Source: Datisca glomerata | Lineage: Eukaryota > Streptophyta > Magnoliopsida > Cucurbitales > Datiscaceae | Reading direction: 5' to 3' | Assembly: GCA_003255025.1 (NCBI GenBank) | Contig: QANY01007891.1 | Location: forward strand, 1,952,558-2,016,557 | DNA: 64,000 nucleotides | Shown here: positions 35,736 to 49,383 of the stretch, one piece after another | How the letters are laid out: each line of letters opens with the position of its first letter | Position numbering within the stretch: position 1 is the first letter of the stretch | Translations under genes and position numbers: made by a program | Notes under the pieces: model-generated | The model's input: the letters and a program-made list of their open reading frames with translations, nothing else | What the model was told of the DNA's origin: nothing | The model's database searches: none

Positions 35736-36208
35736 TAGTGACTTATACAATAAATAAACTTCAAACAACGTTCTAGAAAGAAGAAACCAAATAAATATTC
35801 TCAGAAAACTCATGAACATAAAAAATCCATGAAAATTCAAGCTTTCCAGAAAGAAGAAGACAAAACTTATACATGTTCCAGAAAGAAAAACTAATAATCT
35901 TTTACTGTTACAGGAAGAAGGAATAAGACGAAGAAGAAGATGAAGAAGAAAATGAAGAGGAAAACGAAGAAGAAAATGAAAAAGAAGTAGAAAAAATGAA
36001 AGACGAAGAAGGAGAAATACGGTGGGGAGGTTTTGAGTGTTAAGTGAGTAGACCATGATATTTGATTGGACAGTTTGTAAGAAGGGCAATGGGAGAAAAA
36101 GTGAAAAAGTGAAGGAAAAGTGGGTCAAGGATTATGGTAAGTAAAAATTAGTGTAGGGATTGATTTCTGTAACATAATTAATGTAGGGGTTGATTTTTAT
36201 AAAAAAAA

Positions 36209-37507
36209 AACTCAGAAAGAAAAGATAGGAAAATTAACTCGGTCACAAAGGTGTTGAAATTGTAACGTAGTAGATTGAGGGCATTTTGCTACATGAAAAA
36301 ATTTAAGAATATTGGAAAATTTTGGGAGTAAATCTAAGGATGCTTAACTGACTAAATCATATTTCACCCACGGGATTTGGAGTAGATGTCCGACCTCTAC
36401 CTCGCCAGAGGAAATGCAAGAGGATAGAGGAGTTTGCTCCGTCACGTAAGATCATTTTGATTAATTAATAAAATTATTTTAAAAAATCTTGAAACATTAA
36501 TGAATAAATGATTGACATAGTATTTTATTTCATTAAATTTAATGAGTTTAAGGATCAATAAATATTTAACAGTTGAAAAATGTATACGTTGAAATTTGAT
36601 AACACGTTTGTAAAATTGCATGGTTTAATAGCATATGAGAAAACTAGTGAAAAAGTGAGTTATTTTGTTTCGTACATAATTAATTTGAGTTAAGTTCATT
36701 GGAAAAGATAGTACATTTTTAATAAGTATTTTAGTATTTTGGAAAGTGGGTAGGATAAAGAGAATGAAATAGTTATTTAACCAGTACAGATAATTTTATA
36801 AATAAAAATTTATCAAAAACTACTTATATATCTCCAATTTGGTCTCTACCATCAAATTCATGAGTAAAAACATTTCCCAACGAGTTGGTAAAACAAAAGT
36901 CCATAATGGTTTCATGACCTTATATTATCCATGATATTTTTATGTGAATTATGTCCAAGCACATGAATTACTATTGAAACGTCTTCGAATATACTTCATC
37001 AAAAAGAAAGTCGAAAGCCAAAACAGACGATAAAAAAGAAAGTCGAAAGCCAAAACAGACCATGACGGAATCATAACATACGTTACAAAAATAATAAACA
37101 AATATTCTCAAAATTGTAACAAAAAATTGTATATATTGTCAGCAACTGAGATCAACTCAGCAAAAATTACTCATTGAAATATTTTTTCCGAAAATGTAAC
37201 AAAATTGTCTGCTCAACTTGAGCAAATAAACTTCTACACTTGACAAATCCTTAACCAAAACTTCGTATGAATTAGCGTATTTCTTCACCTGCACACCTAC
37301 AAATGATGTCTCTACCAAAAGAACTCTCTATCTTCTGTCACATATTACCTAATGGAGGTCTCAAGTCAAACACCTTGAGTTGAGATTCACAATTCCTCTA
37401 ATGGAAGTCACCAACAAAAAAATTTGCTTTACTTTCTCCAGAATTCATGAAAAGAAGAGCAAAAGTTAATGGAATGTTAAGAGAAACTGTAACAACCTCT
37501 GATCCGG
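36209..37507. other. Intergenic between MULE and carrier gene
   Basis: AT-rich, no gene. Tandem duplication of about 31 bp (aaagaaagtcgaaagccaaa...) at 37004-37061. The last ~100 bases are likely the 3' UTR of the carrier gene. Confidence 0.5.
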
Positions 37508-40500
37508 TCATGAAGCTGCATATTGCTGATGTAGAACATATTTCACTACTTCATAAAATGAAACCACTATCCCTACCGACGGCCCTGCTCGGCCGACACG
37601 TGGACCAGCTCCAGTAAATAATCCTTTCATTCCTCCATCCCTGTTTAAAGCAAGTTTTAGCTAGATATGTCATACCTTTAATCCCTATGATTTTTCCAGT
37701 TTCCATTTATTCCTAAATTTTACAATTAGATAAGATTACATTCCAATTCATTCAATTTCGTTTTTACGGTCTGAATTGAGACTCAGTGTGAAGTATAAGG
37801 ACTAAAAGTATATTTTACCCATAATTGTATTTGACAGAATCTCCATTTTAGTATAGGCGTCTTTTAATATCGTAATGGTCATTAACATATCCATATTGAA
37901 TAAATACATGACTGCTTCGTTTATTTTTTTCTTTTTTGCTTTTCAGACGTATGTAACATAGAGTTCCGAAGAATGATGAGTCTTTTTTTATGACGTACCT
38001 CCAAACCTCCATTAGTGTTTGCCTCGTAGTCATTGTCAATGCCCTGACTGGATCTCTCTGATAGAAATAATGAATTGCTTGAGTATAATTATTCGACACA
38101 TAAGATGAACTTAATGAAATAGAAAACAATGAGAAATACTTAGGTCGTTTAAAATCAGATAAAACTAAGCTCTACTTCAAATGTGGGAGGTACACTTGTA
38201 TCATATTTTGTTGAAAATAAGAGAAATTAAAGAGGGTACTAAATGAAGGGAGAAGAATTCCCGTACGTTCAGAATAAGTGCATAAGACTACAAAAAACTG
38301 AGTCATAAAGTCATTATAAGCAAATGAAACTACAACACATAGATTAATGTAGAAAAAGACCTCGATCTGCCTGCGGGTTTTTGCAACGTCTAAGGGACAA
38401 GTAGCAGCCGCAGCAAGACTTCCAGCAACAAAACCAGCAGAAAAGTTTGCCCCAAGCACATTAACTACATTACCTTCATCCCCTACCATACCTAGCAATT
38501 TTCTTCTCACCTAGATGGAATATGGATTGAAAGAGCAAATTAATTATCTCAACAACAAAGCACAAGGAATTATTTATGCTATGCTACAAGTATTGAAGCA
38601 CATCTCTCAGTGCACTCACCGGCTCAAGGGTTGACCAACAAATTGCAGAAAATGGAACATCACGAGCGAGCTGTGCCCCCATTCCAGTCCACAGGACGCG
38701 GTAGCCTTGCACTGTACAATAAAGAATATCGATCCTATTAGTTGCTAGATGAAGTATATACATTCATCAGGAAAAGCTTGTGTACTGCAACAGTACGTTA
38801 TAGTAACTCGTATTAAGTTAGCGTATTGAAGTCACTTCGCTTTTGTTCTTCATTCTCACTTGGCTAATGGTTGTGCTCCTCTTCCATCTCATATCCAAAC
38901 CTATCTGTCGACTAGTTATACTTCACAAAGAAGATTCTGGTTCCACATGTCAGTCAAGTTTTCAGAAACATGGAATAAACAAGTGAACCTAAAATAATTT
39001 GGTGGCAAATGGCAATTTTTGACCATCGTCCAATACAGTCTGTTCTTCACATTAATCTAATTGCAAAATTCAATCTCGGACCACCAAAAATCCCCCCCCC
39101 CCTCCCCAGAGAAGTCCGTGTCATCATCTCAGGTAGAGAACAAAGCCATAATTCAAGATATTCATAGACTAGTAATGTGTCATATTCATAAGAAACATTT
39201 AAAACTTCCTAAAAATTGGCAGTTCTGTCATTAACCAAGTTTTATCCATTGTGAACCCGGCAGTTCTTAATGAATTTACTAACATTTTCAATTCTAAGCT
39301 TAGTAAACTTACATCCCGTCTGTCCATTGGTTGAGCTCTTGACATTGGAGATGACACCAAGTAGAGTCTTCAAGACTCCAGGAGGCTTTTGACCAGTTTT
39401 GGTCTCCTTAAATGCCTGTTACCGCAGCAAAAGAAGAAAAAACAGATGCTATCAGAAAATTAATCTAAAAGCCAAGCTGGTACAAGACTTCTGCAAACTT
39501 GACGGATTTACTCCAGACGTCCACGAAGATGATGGAGAATAAAAGAGACAGATTATCCTTTGCAATTAAACATAATTATGTATTCAAGATTTGATTAAAT
39601 ACGAATCAACAAATGTGCATACAAAAATCATTAATGTACTAATTTTTACTATTGGTCAAAATTATACTGCTAGTCTCCCAACAAGTTGTTTCCATCTTCA
39701 ATCCTCAGTTTCCAAAATAACAATTGAAGTACTCAATATGTACTTGTACTTGTGAGCAGTCTCCCATCAACTTGTGTACTTTTGCACACAAGCAAATGGT
39801 ATAAACCAGTTCCAATTATACTCCACCATAGTATACTAAGTATGCAACTATTTAGTGTCTTTCAAGCATTATATTCAACATCCATACTTTCCCTAGATTT
39901 ATCCAGATATTTTTCCTATTGCAGCTACTACACGCCAAAAGAAAGATCATATTAGCAGGTATATCAAATTCCATGTTCGTGTCAAAGGAAAAATTGGATG
40001 ACACTTCTGAAAATATATTTATGTCCTACCTGCATACGAGTTCTAGCAAGTTCAATAGGGTAGCAAGTTGCACAAGCTAATGAACGTGCCAATGATCCAG
40101 CAACTAAGGGTACATAAGGAGTAGTACTTGGAGCATTCTGGGCAGCAACTTCCTCCAACCAATTGCGGAATATGTCATAACATGGTAGGTAAATGCCCAC
40201 CTGGTTTTCAAATAGATTTTTTCAAAAACTCAAATAACTCAATATTAAGTAAAACCATGGAAATCAAGTGCACCTAGAACAACAGTAAGCCGAGAAGAGA
40301 AATAGAAAGAGAGAGAGATAAACCAACAATGACTTTGAAGTTTGAACACCTACCGTTGGTACAGCAAGTGCTAAACCTGCATTTGTGCCTCTCCATAACC
40401 TTGCAAATCCTTCCTGCAAATTCATTCTCTAATTAGGCATTTTTTGGAAAGTGAAGTATACGGTAAAGGTGTATATGAGTTGATAATTGTGAAACATGTA

Positions 40501-42558
40501 TATTTTTCCAGCCACGCACAAAAAAAGTAGTGTCAGATAGATCGTCATAAGTACATATGAACTACCAAATACAACAGACCATGATATCAGTTTTCTTCTG
40601 CTAAGTAGCAGGAAAAGAGCAATACGAAAAGCCATCTATAAAATGCTTATTGATGTCTACAACAAACAATCCTAATTGGTTCAGATTTCATAAAGAAATC
40701 TACCCACCTGTCGAATGATCTTGTAGAAGACGTCTAAAGTCCCTTTATACTTAAAACAATCAGTAGGACATATTGCCACTGTACCATGGACTCCTGCACG
40801 TGAACATGATGGAGAACACCTCAAATCTGCATACATCTGAGCCAGCATAACCAACAAATACAAAATTATTATTCAATGCATGGGAAAAACTCAATGGTCA
40901 ATTCCAAAATATAGTCAATACAAAAGCATGCCTGATAAAAAAATGTGGTTCAAAACATACATAAAACTTGATTATAACTGATGTTATGTTTTATTTATGT
41001 TTTATGGGGAATTCTGTGGTAGTAAGCCAGTGAGGTACCTACAACACTTTTGAGGCACCCCAATGTTTCAACACATTTAAGGTATTCTAAATACATAATT
41101 AAGGTACCTTCAGTGCATATTTGAGTACCCATGGTACCAATGCCATACCGGCCTAGACCACAGAAGCTCCCTTTTTTATGCTATCACACAATTTCATTGT
41201 ACAGTTTTTAATTCGTTTCTCAGCATAGTTAAGGAATGGATTAGGTGTCTCTTTCTCGGTTTGGATGTTGAACAAACTTTCCTGGAGAACCTTTTCTTAA
41301 ATTAACTTAACATTGAACATTGGGATGTATTACCCTTCCTCAGGATTGTGTGAATAATGCAATATCCTTTCATCGACAAAAAAAATGCAAAAAACTAGAA
41401 AGTAGAACATGAGAAACAAAATGTAACATGTTACAGAGTCTAGGAAATGGAAATTAAATAAAAGAAGAGAAGTGAATGCAGTATATGTTTTACGTGGATT
41501 GAAATAACATAATAATTCACTTACATGACGGATACCTCATTATCAGAAATTTATGGGACAGATTTGCCATTATGAGAAGACTAATATTTATAATGCAAGC
41601 ATAAAATATAAACAACTCTAATTTTAGAAAGAACAAGTACAACTCTAATCTGTAAGGACTCACTGGGGATTGAACATTATAACCAAATGCTGACAGATAA
41701 AAAAACAATGGTATTGTTTCAGAATCTATATCCTTATCAGTAAGTAAACATATTATAACCAAATGCTAAAACACAATTCATATCATCACAAGTGATGGTT
41801 AGGAGGGAGGAATAATACTACGAACCGTGTTTGGTCCAAAAAATGCCATGCGACTTGTGACATTACTCAACGGATGCGAGTAAGGAACCCCAGCAGCCTG
41901 CGCTTGCAACCTTGTCTGTTAATGGAAGAGCAGGCATTGTTAATGAATACTAAGTTCCAATAGTCCAAACAACATATAAAGTGATAGTTAGGGAAAACTG
42001 AAAAGTAGCCAATTTGACGTTCAGTTTCAATTGTTTGGCAGAGGTATCAATTTTGTTTTTCTCTTTTTGAAATAAAATACCTACCCAAAAACAAATTTAC
42101 CAAACACGTATTCCAAACTTAATTGATTTTGATAATTGTTTTAAAAAATTCGAAAAGAAAAACGTATACTGAAACACTTCTTAAATACTAGTACCAAACA
42201 TGTTTCACCAATGTTTCTCTGGATCTCAGCAGCTAACAGAGAATTATAAAGAATAATGTAAAACCTAATACCCAACTTCCTAATCGAATAATACCTTGAC
42301 TACATCAAGAGGGTTAACAATGATTGCAGAGAGAAAGGCAGCGCCGGCAGCAGAGACAGCTCGCTCTCCAAAACCCAATTTCACATCAGAACTATTGCTG
42401 TTTGAACACTCAGGCTGAGCAGCAGAATATCCCATCTCATCTCTTACCATAAGTGTTGATTCTAACGTCGAAGAACAATGACCATCGATTACAACTCTCT
42501 CGGTCTCGGTTTGTTCCGTGCCCATCCATGGATTGCGAGCAAGCTCTGATTCCACCAT
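37508..42558 (-). CDS. MTM1: Mitochondrial carrier, MTM1/SLC25A39-40 type, 10 exons
   Basis: Inner-membrane carrier family protein. Homologues act in mitochondrial glutathione import (SLC25A39/40) and manganese/iron homeostasis (MTM1). Predicted exons: 42558-42295, 41915-41826, 40836-40708, 40413-40354, 40200-40030, 39415-39313, 38711-38620, 38510-38361, 38057-37999, 37640-37508. All have GT/AG borders and join into 1,251 nt (416 aa plus stop). The three carrier repeats carry P-x-D/E-x-x-K/R at residues 83-88 (PLDVVK), 229-234 (PIELAR) and 342-347 (PLDVAK). The first matrix loop, encoded by exon 3, has four cysteines in two CxxxC pairs (RCSPSC, ICPTDC; residues 125/129 and 141/145), a hallmark of this subfamily. 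A 60-residue hydrophilic N-terminal extension precedes the first helix. The C terminus YEVVKYVLH matches plant MTM1. An acceptor-like TTTTCAG about 30 bases upstream of the ATG suggests an intron in the 5' UTR. Confidence 0.94.
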
Positions 42559-42910
42559 TCTCTTTCTTCCACCGTTCGAAGGGTCTAAGGAATCAATCTG
42601 AAAAGGGCATTATTTATACATATTAACTACTGATTTTTCACGCATAAATTTCGGTCTTAGAATTAAAAAAGTTGATATTAGAGTAGATAAATCGGCTTGT
42701 TACCAAATCAACCTTATTTCGAGTACGACGATAGGAAAAGACTTATTAATTATTTCTAAAATATAGAGAATAGTTTTCCAAATTACTTGGAGAGCAGGAA
42801 AAGAAAGAGCTCGGAAGAAGACGCCTACCAGAAGAATAATGCGAAATAGAAAACGTATATGGTCTCTCTCTCCCCCTCCCCGCACTCTGCCCTTGTGTAC
42901 TTAGCTAGGG
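42559..42910 (-). promoter_or_regulatory. Probable 5' UTR/leader intron and promoter of the carrier gene
   Basis: On the minus strand, an acceptor-like CAG at about 42596-42600 lies upstream of the ATG. A donor-like GGTAGGCG (about 42825) follows a GA-rich segment (42850-42895) that could be the leader exon. Inferred from composition and splice signals only. Confidence 0.35.
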
Positions 42911-44320
42911 CCACGTATGTCGAAGCTTTCTGAAAATGACCTCATAAATTACGCCCTTAAGGCTTGACTCTTGACATCTTTGAAGTTCTAGAAAGCACCT
43001 AAAGGCTAAAACCGAAAGGTCGAGGGAAAAAAACAATTTAGGAAAATTATGCAACACCCCAATAATTTTGCATTTTAGCCTTCTCTTAATTACGAAGATA
43101 CTCCTGAAATGAAACTCACTTGCTTTTGGCAAAAATATATATAATTTCCGAAAATAGCAAACTTTTGATTTTGGTAAGAAATTTGTATTATCTATCATTT
43201 GTTTGACATATTTTCTAAATATAAAAGTCTCAACGTTCTCTTAACTTCAGATTATTTAATACTTTAATCTCTTAACTTTTAAACATACACCGTATGTCTC
43301 AAATAGACGTATGTTAGTATATTATTGATGAAATGACCACGTGTTACGCAACTATTAGAAATTGGGGTTTACATGAAGCCATACGTTCTTCATCAAATTA
43401 GGGCTCACTAAGCTTAACTCACACAAAATCACATTGTCTACTTGCTTTAGTTTGCCGAAGATCGTGTGATTAAGCCCAAATTTCGATCGCGCACGCACAT
43501 GTGATCAATTATTAGTGATGGAAGTATATAAATAAAGATTACCAGGTTTACATTTTAAAAGTTAAGGTAATAAAATGTATGTTTTCAGATCTTTGGGAGT
43601 AAATTGTCTAATGAGCCAACCTTGATGGGGCTTTGGAAGCTTTTATCTTATTTTCATTTGTATTTGCTTGTAAATTATAACTTGTATATTGGATATATCA
43701 ACTTTTGGGAATATTCTAAAAAAATAATTAGAAAATTAAGTCAATCTCCATGTTTATTTTGTTTTAAATACACGCACATTTAGTATAGTTTCAAGAATTA
43801 TAAATCATTTCTCGCTCTGAGTAACTTAACGTGAAAAGTAAATGAAAAATATATTCACGATCAAAATCTCATTATTTCTTAGTTAACCATTTTACATGTC
43901 AACGACAAAAATATTTAGAACTATTCTCAATTTTTGTTCATCACCTAGAATTTCAAGAGCATGATCATCACTATCATCTAGTCCATCAAATATTAATATC
44001 ATCATCCTCACTCAAATTTTTGTAATCATCTCGAGATACAATTATGAACTTTGTTGGTGAAGGGGTTGTGATTTTTCCTTCTTACTAGATTCAATGGTGA
44101 ACGTTGATGGCTCATGAACAAAATGGATTGGCGAAGTTATTAAAATCTCACACATCTACCATGAATTTATGAGATTGAATATAGTATTACTATTTCCTTA
44201 CATATGTAACTTTTGACCAAAAAAGTTGATGGTTTAGAGAACCAGGCTTAAAAAATAGAGGTTTATACACATATAGCAACATTATATAATATTAATACAA
44301 GAAAGTCCCACATATCCATA
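42911..44320. other. Non-genic upstream region
   Basis: AT-rich, no gene recognised. 'ctcttaacttttaaaca' (about 43270) faces 'ttttaaaagttaagg' (about 43553), which hints at a decayed MITE. Confidence 0.4.
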
Positions 44321-44862
44321 AGTGTCATGTTTCGTTTCGTTTCGGCCGGAATGGCCGCAACATTCCGATTCCGGCAAGGAACCAAAATGAAATAGGAGGT
44401 TGTAATTTTTCATCCAAAATTTCGGTATGCTTCGGTCTGTTTCGGCCGAATGTTGGTCTGTTTCGACTGAAACGTTCCTATGAATATTTATGTTATTTTA
44501 ATTGAATTTATCCTCAACATGTTTCTTTGCAGAGGTATGGTGGGATCGGTTTGGTGGAGATACTCCTGAATTACAAAGGAATTAGAATATTTTTTTAGCA
44601 CGCCAACTTAATATGATATTTTTGTTGAATTATAATGTCATTAACATGATGTTTTGAATTTTAATGGTAATTAAGTATTATTTGCAGATATAATCTATTA
44701 ATTTAATTTTTTCTTAGTTATATTATATATAATAAATTTTATAACAATATTTTAGATGACCAAAATTTTTTCTCGAAACGGCACACCGAAACACTGAAAT
44801 ATCTTAAACGTTTCATTTTTTAAAAAAAACCGAAACAGCCACCGAAATGGAATTGACTACTA
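44321..44862. mobile_element. Candidate MITE with TTTCGG-rich inverted ends
   Basis: The left end (agtgtcatgtttcgtttcgg) and the right end reverse-complemented (agtagtcaattccatttcgg) are imperfect inverted repeats. Both sides are enriched for 'tttcggc' and 'cgaaac' motifs that can pair. No transposase; target duplication not convincing. Confidence 0.45.
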
Positions 44863-45174
44863 TGCATATATCTAATAAACATAAAAACAGCACTTTTAAA
44901 TGACCCCAGAAAGACAACATTTAATAATGTAGAAGAAAATTGTTTTACCCTCAAGATATTATTTCTCTCACATATTTCCTAAAATTCAATTCCTCTCACC
45001 TGCGATTATTCTTTCACTCTCCTCTTACATAAAATATTTCAAATTTCTCCGACCCTCTCTCCTCTCTCCCATAGTTTCAGAAATTCTCTCTAAACCATCC
45101 CAAATTTTTCAAAAAATTTCTCTCACCTCTCTGAAATTTCACCAAAAAATTCTAAAACATTTAAAAATCTCATG

Positions 45175-45368
45175 TGCAGATTTATACACTACTGTATATA
45201 ACAAATATACATATGTGTAGATACCGTATACATACATTGGTATATATACGCTATAACACATCTGATATATACATATAGATGATATAATGTATATAACACA
45301 TATACATATACATTGGTATATATATTCTATAACACATAGATGTGTACATATAGATGATATAACATATA
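45175..45368. repeat. ATACATATA-type satellite-like repeat
   Basis: Two to three units of about 90 bp share 'tacattggtatatata', 'ctataacacat' and 'acatatagatgatata'. It flanks the LTR insertion on the left. Similar sequence continues on the right from 48342, so the LTR inserted into this repeat. Confidence 0.7.
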
Positions 45369-45373
45369 TAACA

Positions 45374-48341
45374 TGTGACGCCCCGATCCCCGAGAGTTAA
45401 ACATACATGTAATTTCACAATTTTGAAATCTCCAATTCGAAACAAACCCTAATTTTGAGAAAATTTCCAAATTAAAAATTCATAATTTACCATGATGGGA
45501 AAAACCCTAACCTTAAATAGCGGAAGCATTAAACTTATCCATGATCAAAATCTTAATCACAAAATAACGGAGTGATAAAGTGCCTTAAATGCATAATTAA
45601 TAAAACTTCGAAAAACTGAATTATATTCTGAAAGAAAGTCAAAACTTGAAATTTATAATTCATGAAACGTTCACTCATCATAGTTTGTAGAAAATCATAT
45701 CGTAAAATAAACTACTTGAATAACCAAGTTTAACAGAAAACGTTTTCTTGAGTTTTTAATCAACTAATAAAATGAAAATATAAATTCATTTGATCTAACT
45801 GATTATGGCAGACTCTCATTCATGCTGCTCGCCATCACCACTTGCATCATAATTAGCTGTGAGGGAATAAGTATTTTAAAATACTCAGTAAGCAAACTCA
45901 CATAATAACATGCATTCACATTTCATAAATGCAATCATGACATAACATAACTGAACTTGACATATAACATAAATGCAATAAAGCAACGTACTTGATCATG
46001 ACATAACATAACTGAACTTGACATATAACATAAATGAAATAAAGTAACGTACTTGATCATGACATGGCTTAACATAGCATGCAGATAACACGTATCTCAA
46101 ACAGAATCATTTAACAATCTTAATCATAACTTGGCTTGTCATATCCTTTAGTTAACAACCTAATCAGAACTGATCACACGTTAACTGAAACACATCATGA
46201 CGAATCGGGCGACGAAACAGATGACACTCATTGCACGACAGAACAGATGACACTCATAGGTGATGAAAAACGTGAACAGATGGCACCTCATGAGTGACGG
46301 AAAATATTTATAGATGACACCCAATGATGACCAAAACATGAACAAATGACACCCTATGTGTGACGAAAGCATGAACAGACGACACCCATTCGTTTAACAG
46401 AACATAAGGTGAACAGTCCTGATTTCCTTGTTAACTAAAGATCATGCTTAAAATCATATTTTGCTTAATTACCAATTGAATAAATTAACCTCATAACTTG
46501 CAGAATCCAACGTATGACAATAATTAATCATATAATGCATACTGATACATATAACAGAATCAAACATGATAACATACTACACAAAATCAGTCATACTCAA
46601 ACATTTATCTCATGATAATCACATTAATAACTGAACAGAAATCAATTACCAAAGTGTTAACCAAAATATAATAATTATCAAAAAATGGTTAAACAGATAA
46701 TAAATACATGATACAAATATAACATCAGAGTCACATCGTTATATAACTCAATTTACCCAAACATATTTATGAAAGTAACATGCTTATAGACAATTAAAGC
46801 TTATGAGAATAACACATGTAAATTCACTTACACAAACATATATATTTATCATACATGGGTCACATTACGATATAATTTCACTTACGCAAAGCATAAACAT
46901 TTATAACAACGGGAGTCACATCATTATATAAGCCTATTTACCTGAAGCGGAAGAATGAATTGAACAATTAATGACCTGAAATCTCAAAAAATATAATCAC
47001 TAAATTGTTTTGAAATAAAATAATATAAACACATTTTTAATATCATAAATAGCAAATACAAATTTAATTAAAATAGTGTAGAACGGTCAGAACGAGGTCA
47101 GAAAACAATATATCGGGTCCAGAGTCAAAAGATAAAGCTTCGGGTCAAATGGTTCAGACCGGGCTGGTTCGGACCAGTTCGGTTTGATTTTATCCGATGG
47201 ACCGGTTCAGACCGGCCCGAGTAGGCTCAACCGGTTTGGTTCATGATGAACCGGTTCAGGGCCGAGCAACTGGTTGCAAAACCAGTTGCAGAACAGAAAA
47301 CACGAGAAACAGGGAGGGGAAGAGAGAGAGAGAGAAAACGAGAAAGAGAGAGAACAAATAGGGGAAGAGAAACATTGAGGGAAACTGGGAGGGGAAGAGA
47401 GAAAGGGATGAAGAGAGATGCAGGGATAGACAGAGATTGAGAGAAGCATAGAGATACATAGATAGAGAGAAGGAGAGAGAGACAGAGATAGAGAGAGAAA
47501 AACAGAGGACGAGAGAAAGGAAAACAGAGGGAAGGGGAAAATGAGCCTCGGTGATAAACCACCGGTGATAGCAGAAGCAAAGAGAGAGAGAAAAAGAAGA
47601 AGGATGCAGGGAGAGGGATATAGAGAGAAGTAGAGAGAGACAGAGATAACGAGAAACAGAGAGGGTAAGAAACAAGGAGAGGTAGACGAAGTAAAGAGGG
47701 AGAAGCAGAGAATAAAAAGAAGAAGTAAGGAGAACATAAACAGAGGTAACGAGCAAGGCAAGAAGGAAAAGAAACTAAGAGTGAATAAGAGAGACAAAAA
47801 TCAACAAGAATTAAAGAGAGGGGAGACGAATCAGAGAGAGAAAGATATTAAAGAAATAGATGAAGATTACCAATTTCAATTAGAGATAGACCACTGAAGG
47901 AGAAGAGCTGCAGGCTGCAGGTGGCTGCGCGGGGAAGGAGAGGCTGCGAGGGGGAAGGAGAGGGCTGCGAAGAAGAAAGTGTTGTTTAGGAATATATATA
48001 TATATATATATAATAGGTTAAAGGTTGGTTTAGGGTATATGTGCATGTAGTGTGAGTGAAACTAAATTGAGGGTTGAGATTGCTTGATCAGGGATGAAAA
48101 TGGGGTTAGGATAATACTATGGTATATATAAGCACAAGGTGTGAGTGAGCAATACTTTTATAATATAATTTAAAATTCTTTTAAAAATTGAATAATTGAA
48201 ATTTAAACTAAACCATATATAAATAAAATTATTTTACCAAAATTACAAATAATCACTTTTTAAAATTAAATTTTAAAATTTATTTTATCTTTGAAATCAA
48301 TTTTACAAAAATACTTATTTACGAAGGGTCGGGATATTACA
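45374..48341. mobile_element. Probable solo LTR, 2.97 kb, with 5-bp target duplication
   Basis: The left end is TGTGACGCCCCGATCC and the right end GGGTCGGGATATTACA, so it has TG...CA termini with short inverted ends. TAACA occurs immediately outside both ends (45369-45373 and 48342-48346). No gag-pol domains are inside. Long LTRs with these TGTRACG...CGGGRTRTTACA ends are typical of plant Ty3/Gypsy elements (Tekay/Del type is my guess). The interior has a 60-bp duplication (about 45950-46060), a degenerate 40-bp repeat with 'gaacagatgacac' (46190-46390) and a GA-rich tract. Confidence 0.75.
47290..47870. repeat. Purine-rich GA tract within the LTR
   Basis: Nearly 600 bases of plus strand are almost only A and G (agagagag, ggggaagag). 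Open frames of up to 196 codons on the complementary strand (Ser/Leu/Phe-rich) are artefacts of this composition. Confidence 0.85.
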
Positions 48342-49383
48342 TAACATATACATGTTACATATGTTATATACACATGTGTATTTAACGTGTGTGCGTGTAT
48401 GTATACAGACGTGCATACATGCATAGATGCATACACACATAGATGCATCCATACATACATAGATGCATACATACATATATAGAGAGAGAGGTATGTATAT
48501 ATAGCACTACTAAACAATAATATAAATGATGCACTAAAGTATCCTGCGTGTATATACAACATTAAATATATATATGAAAAAGTGTTATATAAACAATACA
48601 AATAAACAAAATACAAAAATATATGTTTTATTTGCGGGTGTGGATAATATGTGTGTATAGCGATTACAAGTAATATGTGTGTATAGCGATTACAAATAAT
48701 ATATATATATATATATNNNNNNNNNNNNNNNNNNNNNNTATATATATATATATATATGATGTTCTAAAGTATCTAACATATATAAACAATATATAAATAT
48801 ATGTGATCTATGTGTTACATATGTTATATACACATGTGTATTTAACGTGTGTGCGTGTATGTATATATTTACGAAGGGTCGGGATATTACATAACATATA
48901 CATGTTACATATGTTATATACAGATGTGTATTTAACGTGTGTGCGTGTATGTATACTTTAGAACATCATATATACATATATATATATTTTAGAACATCAT
49001 ATATATATATACATGTTACGTATGTTATATACACATGTGTATTTAACGTGTGTGCGTGTATGTATACTTTAGAACATCATATACATATATTTAACGTGTG
49101 TGCGTGTATGTATACAGACGTGCATACATGCATAGATGCATACTCACATAGATGCATCCATACATACATAGATGCATACATACATATATATAGAGAGAGA
49201 GAGGTATGTATATATAGCACTACTAAACAATAATATATATGATGCACTAAAGTATCCAGCACGTATATACAACATTAAATATATATATATGAAAAAGTGT
49301 TATATAAACAATATAAATAAACAAAATACAAAAATATATGTTTTATATGCGGGTGTGGATAATATGTGTGTATAGCGATTACA

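Larger units (their letters stand above)
27364..36208. mobile_element. Mutator-like element (MULE) with Ulp1/DUF1985 and transposase relics
   Basis: Long terminal inverted repeats of about 70 bp, roughly 75% identical, lie at 27364-27432 and 36137-36208. Both contain CCCCTACA, TAAT and AATTTTTACTTA in the same order. Inside are a plus-strand gene relic (DUF1985 at 28162, Lys/Glu-rich linker, Ulp1 protease to 33407) and a minus-strand MULE transposase relic (33934-35220). This gene pair is known from plant KI-type MULEs and melon CUMULE elements. An AT-rich LTR-like insertion (about 29860-32055) splits the plus-strand gene. I could not settle a 9-bp target duplication because both flanks are A-rich. 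Confidence 0.8.

Noticed and set aside
47207..47797. Minus-strand open frames of 117-196 codons
   Set aside because: Low-complexity Ser/Leu/Phe translations of a GA tract within an LTR.
48937..49375. Open frames in the AT satellite (98 and 67 codons)
   Set aside because: Tyr/Ile/His-rich translations of ATACAT repeats.
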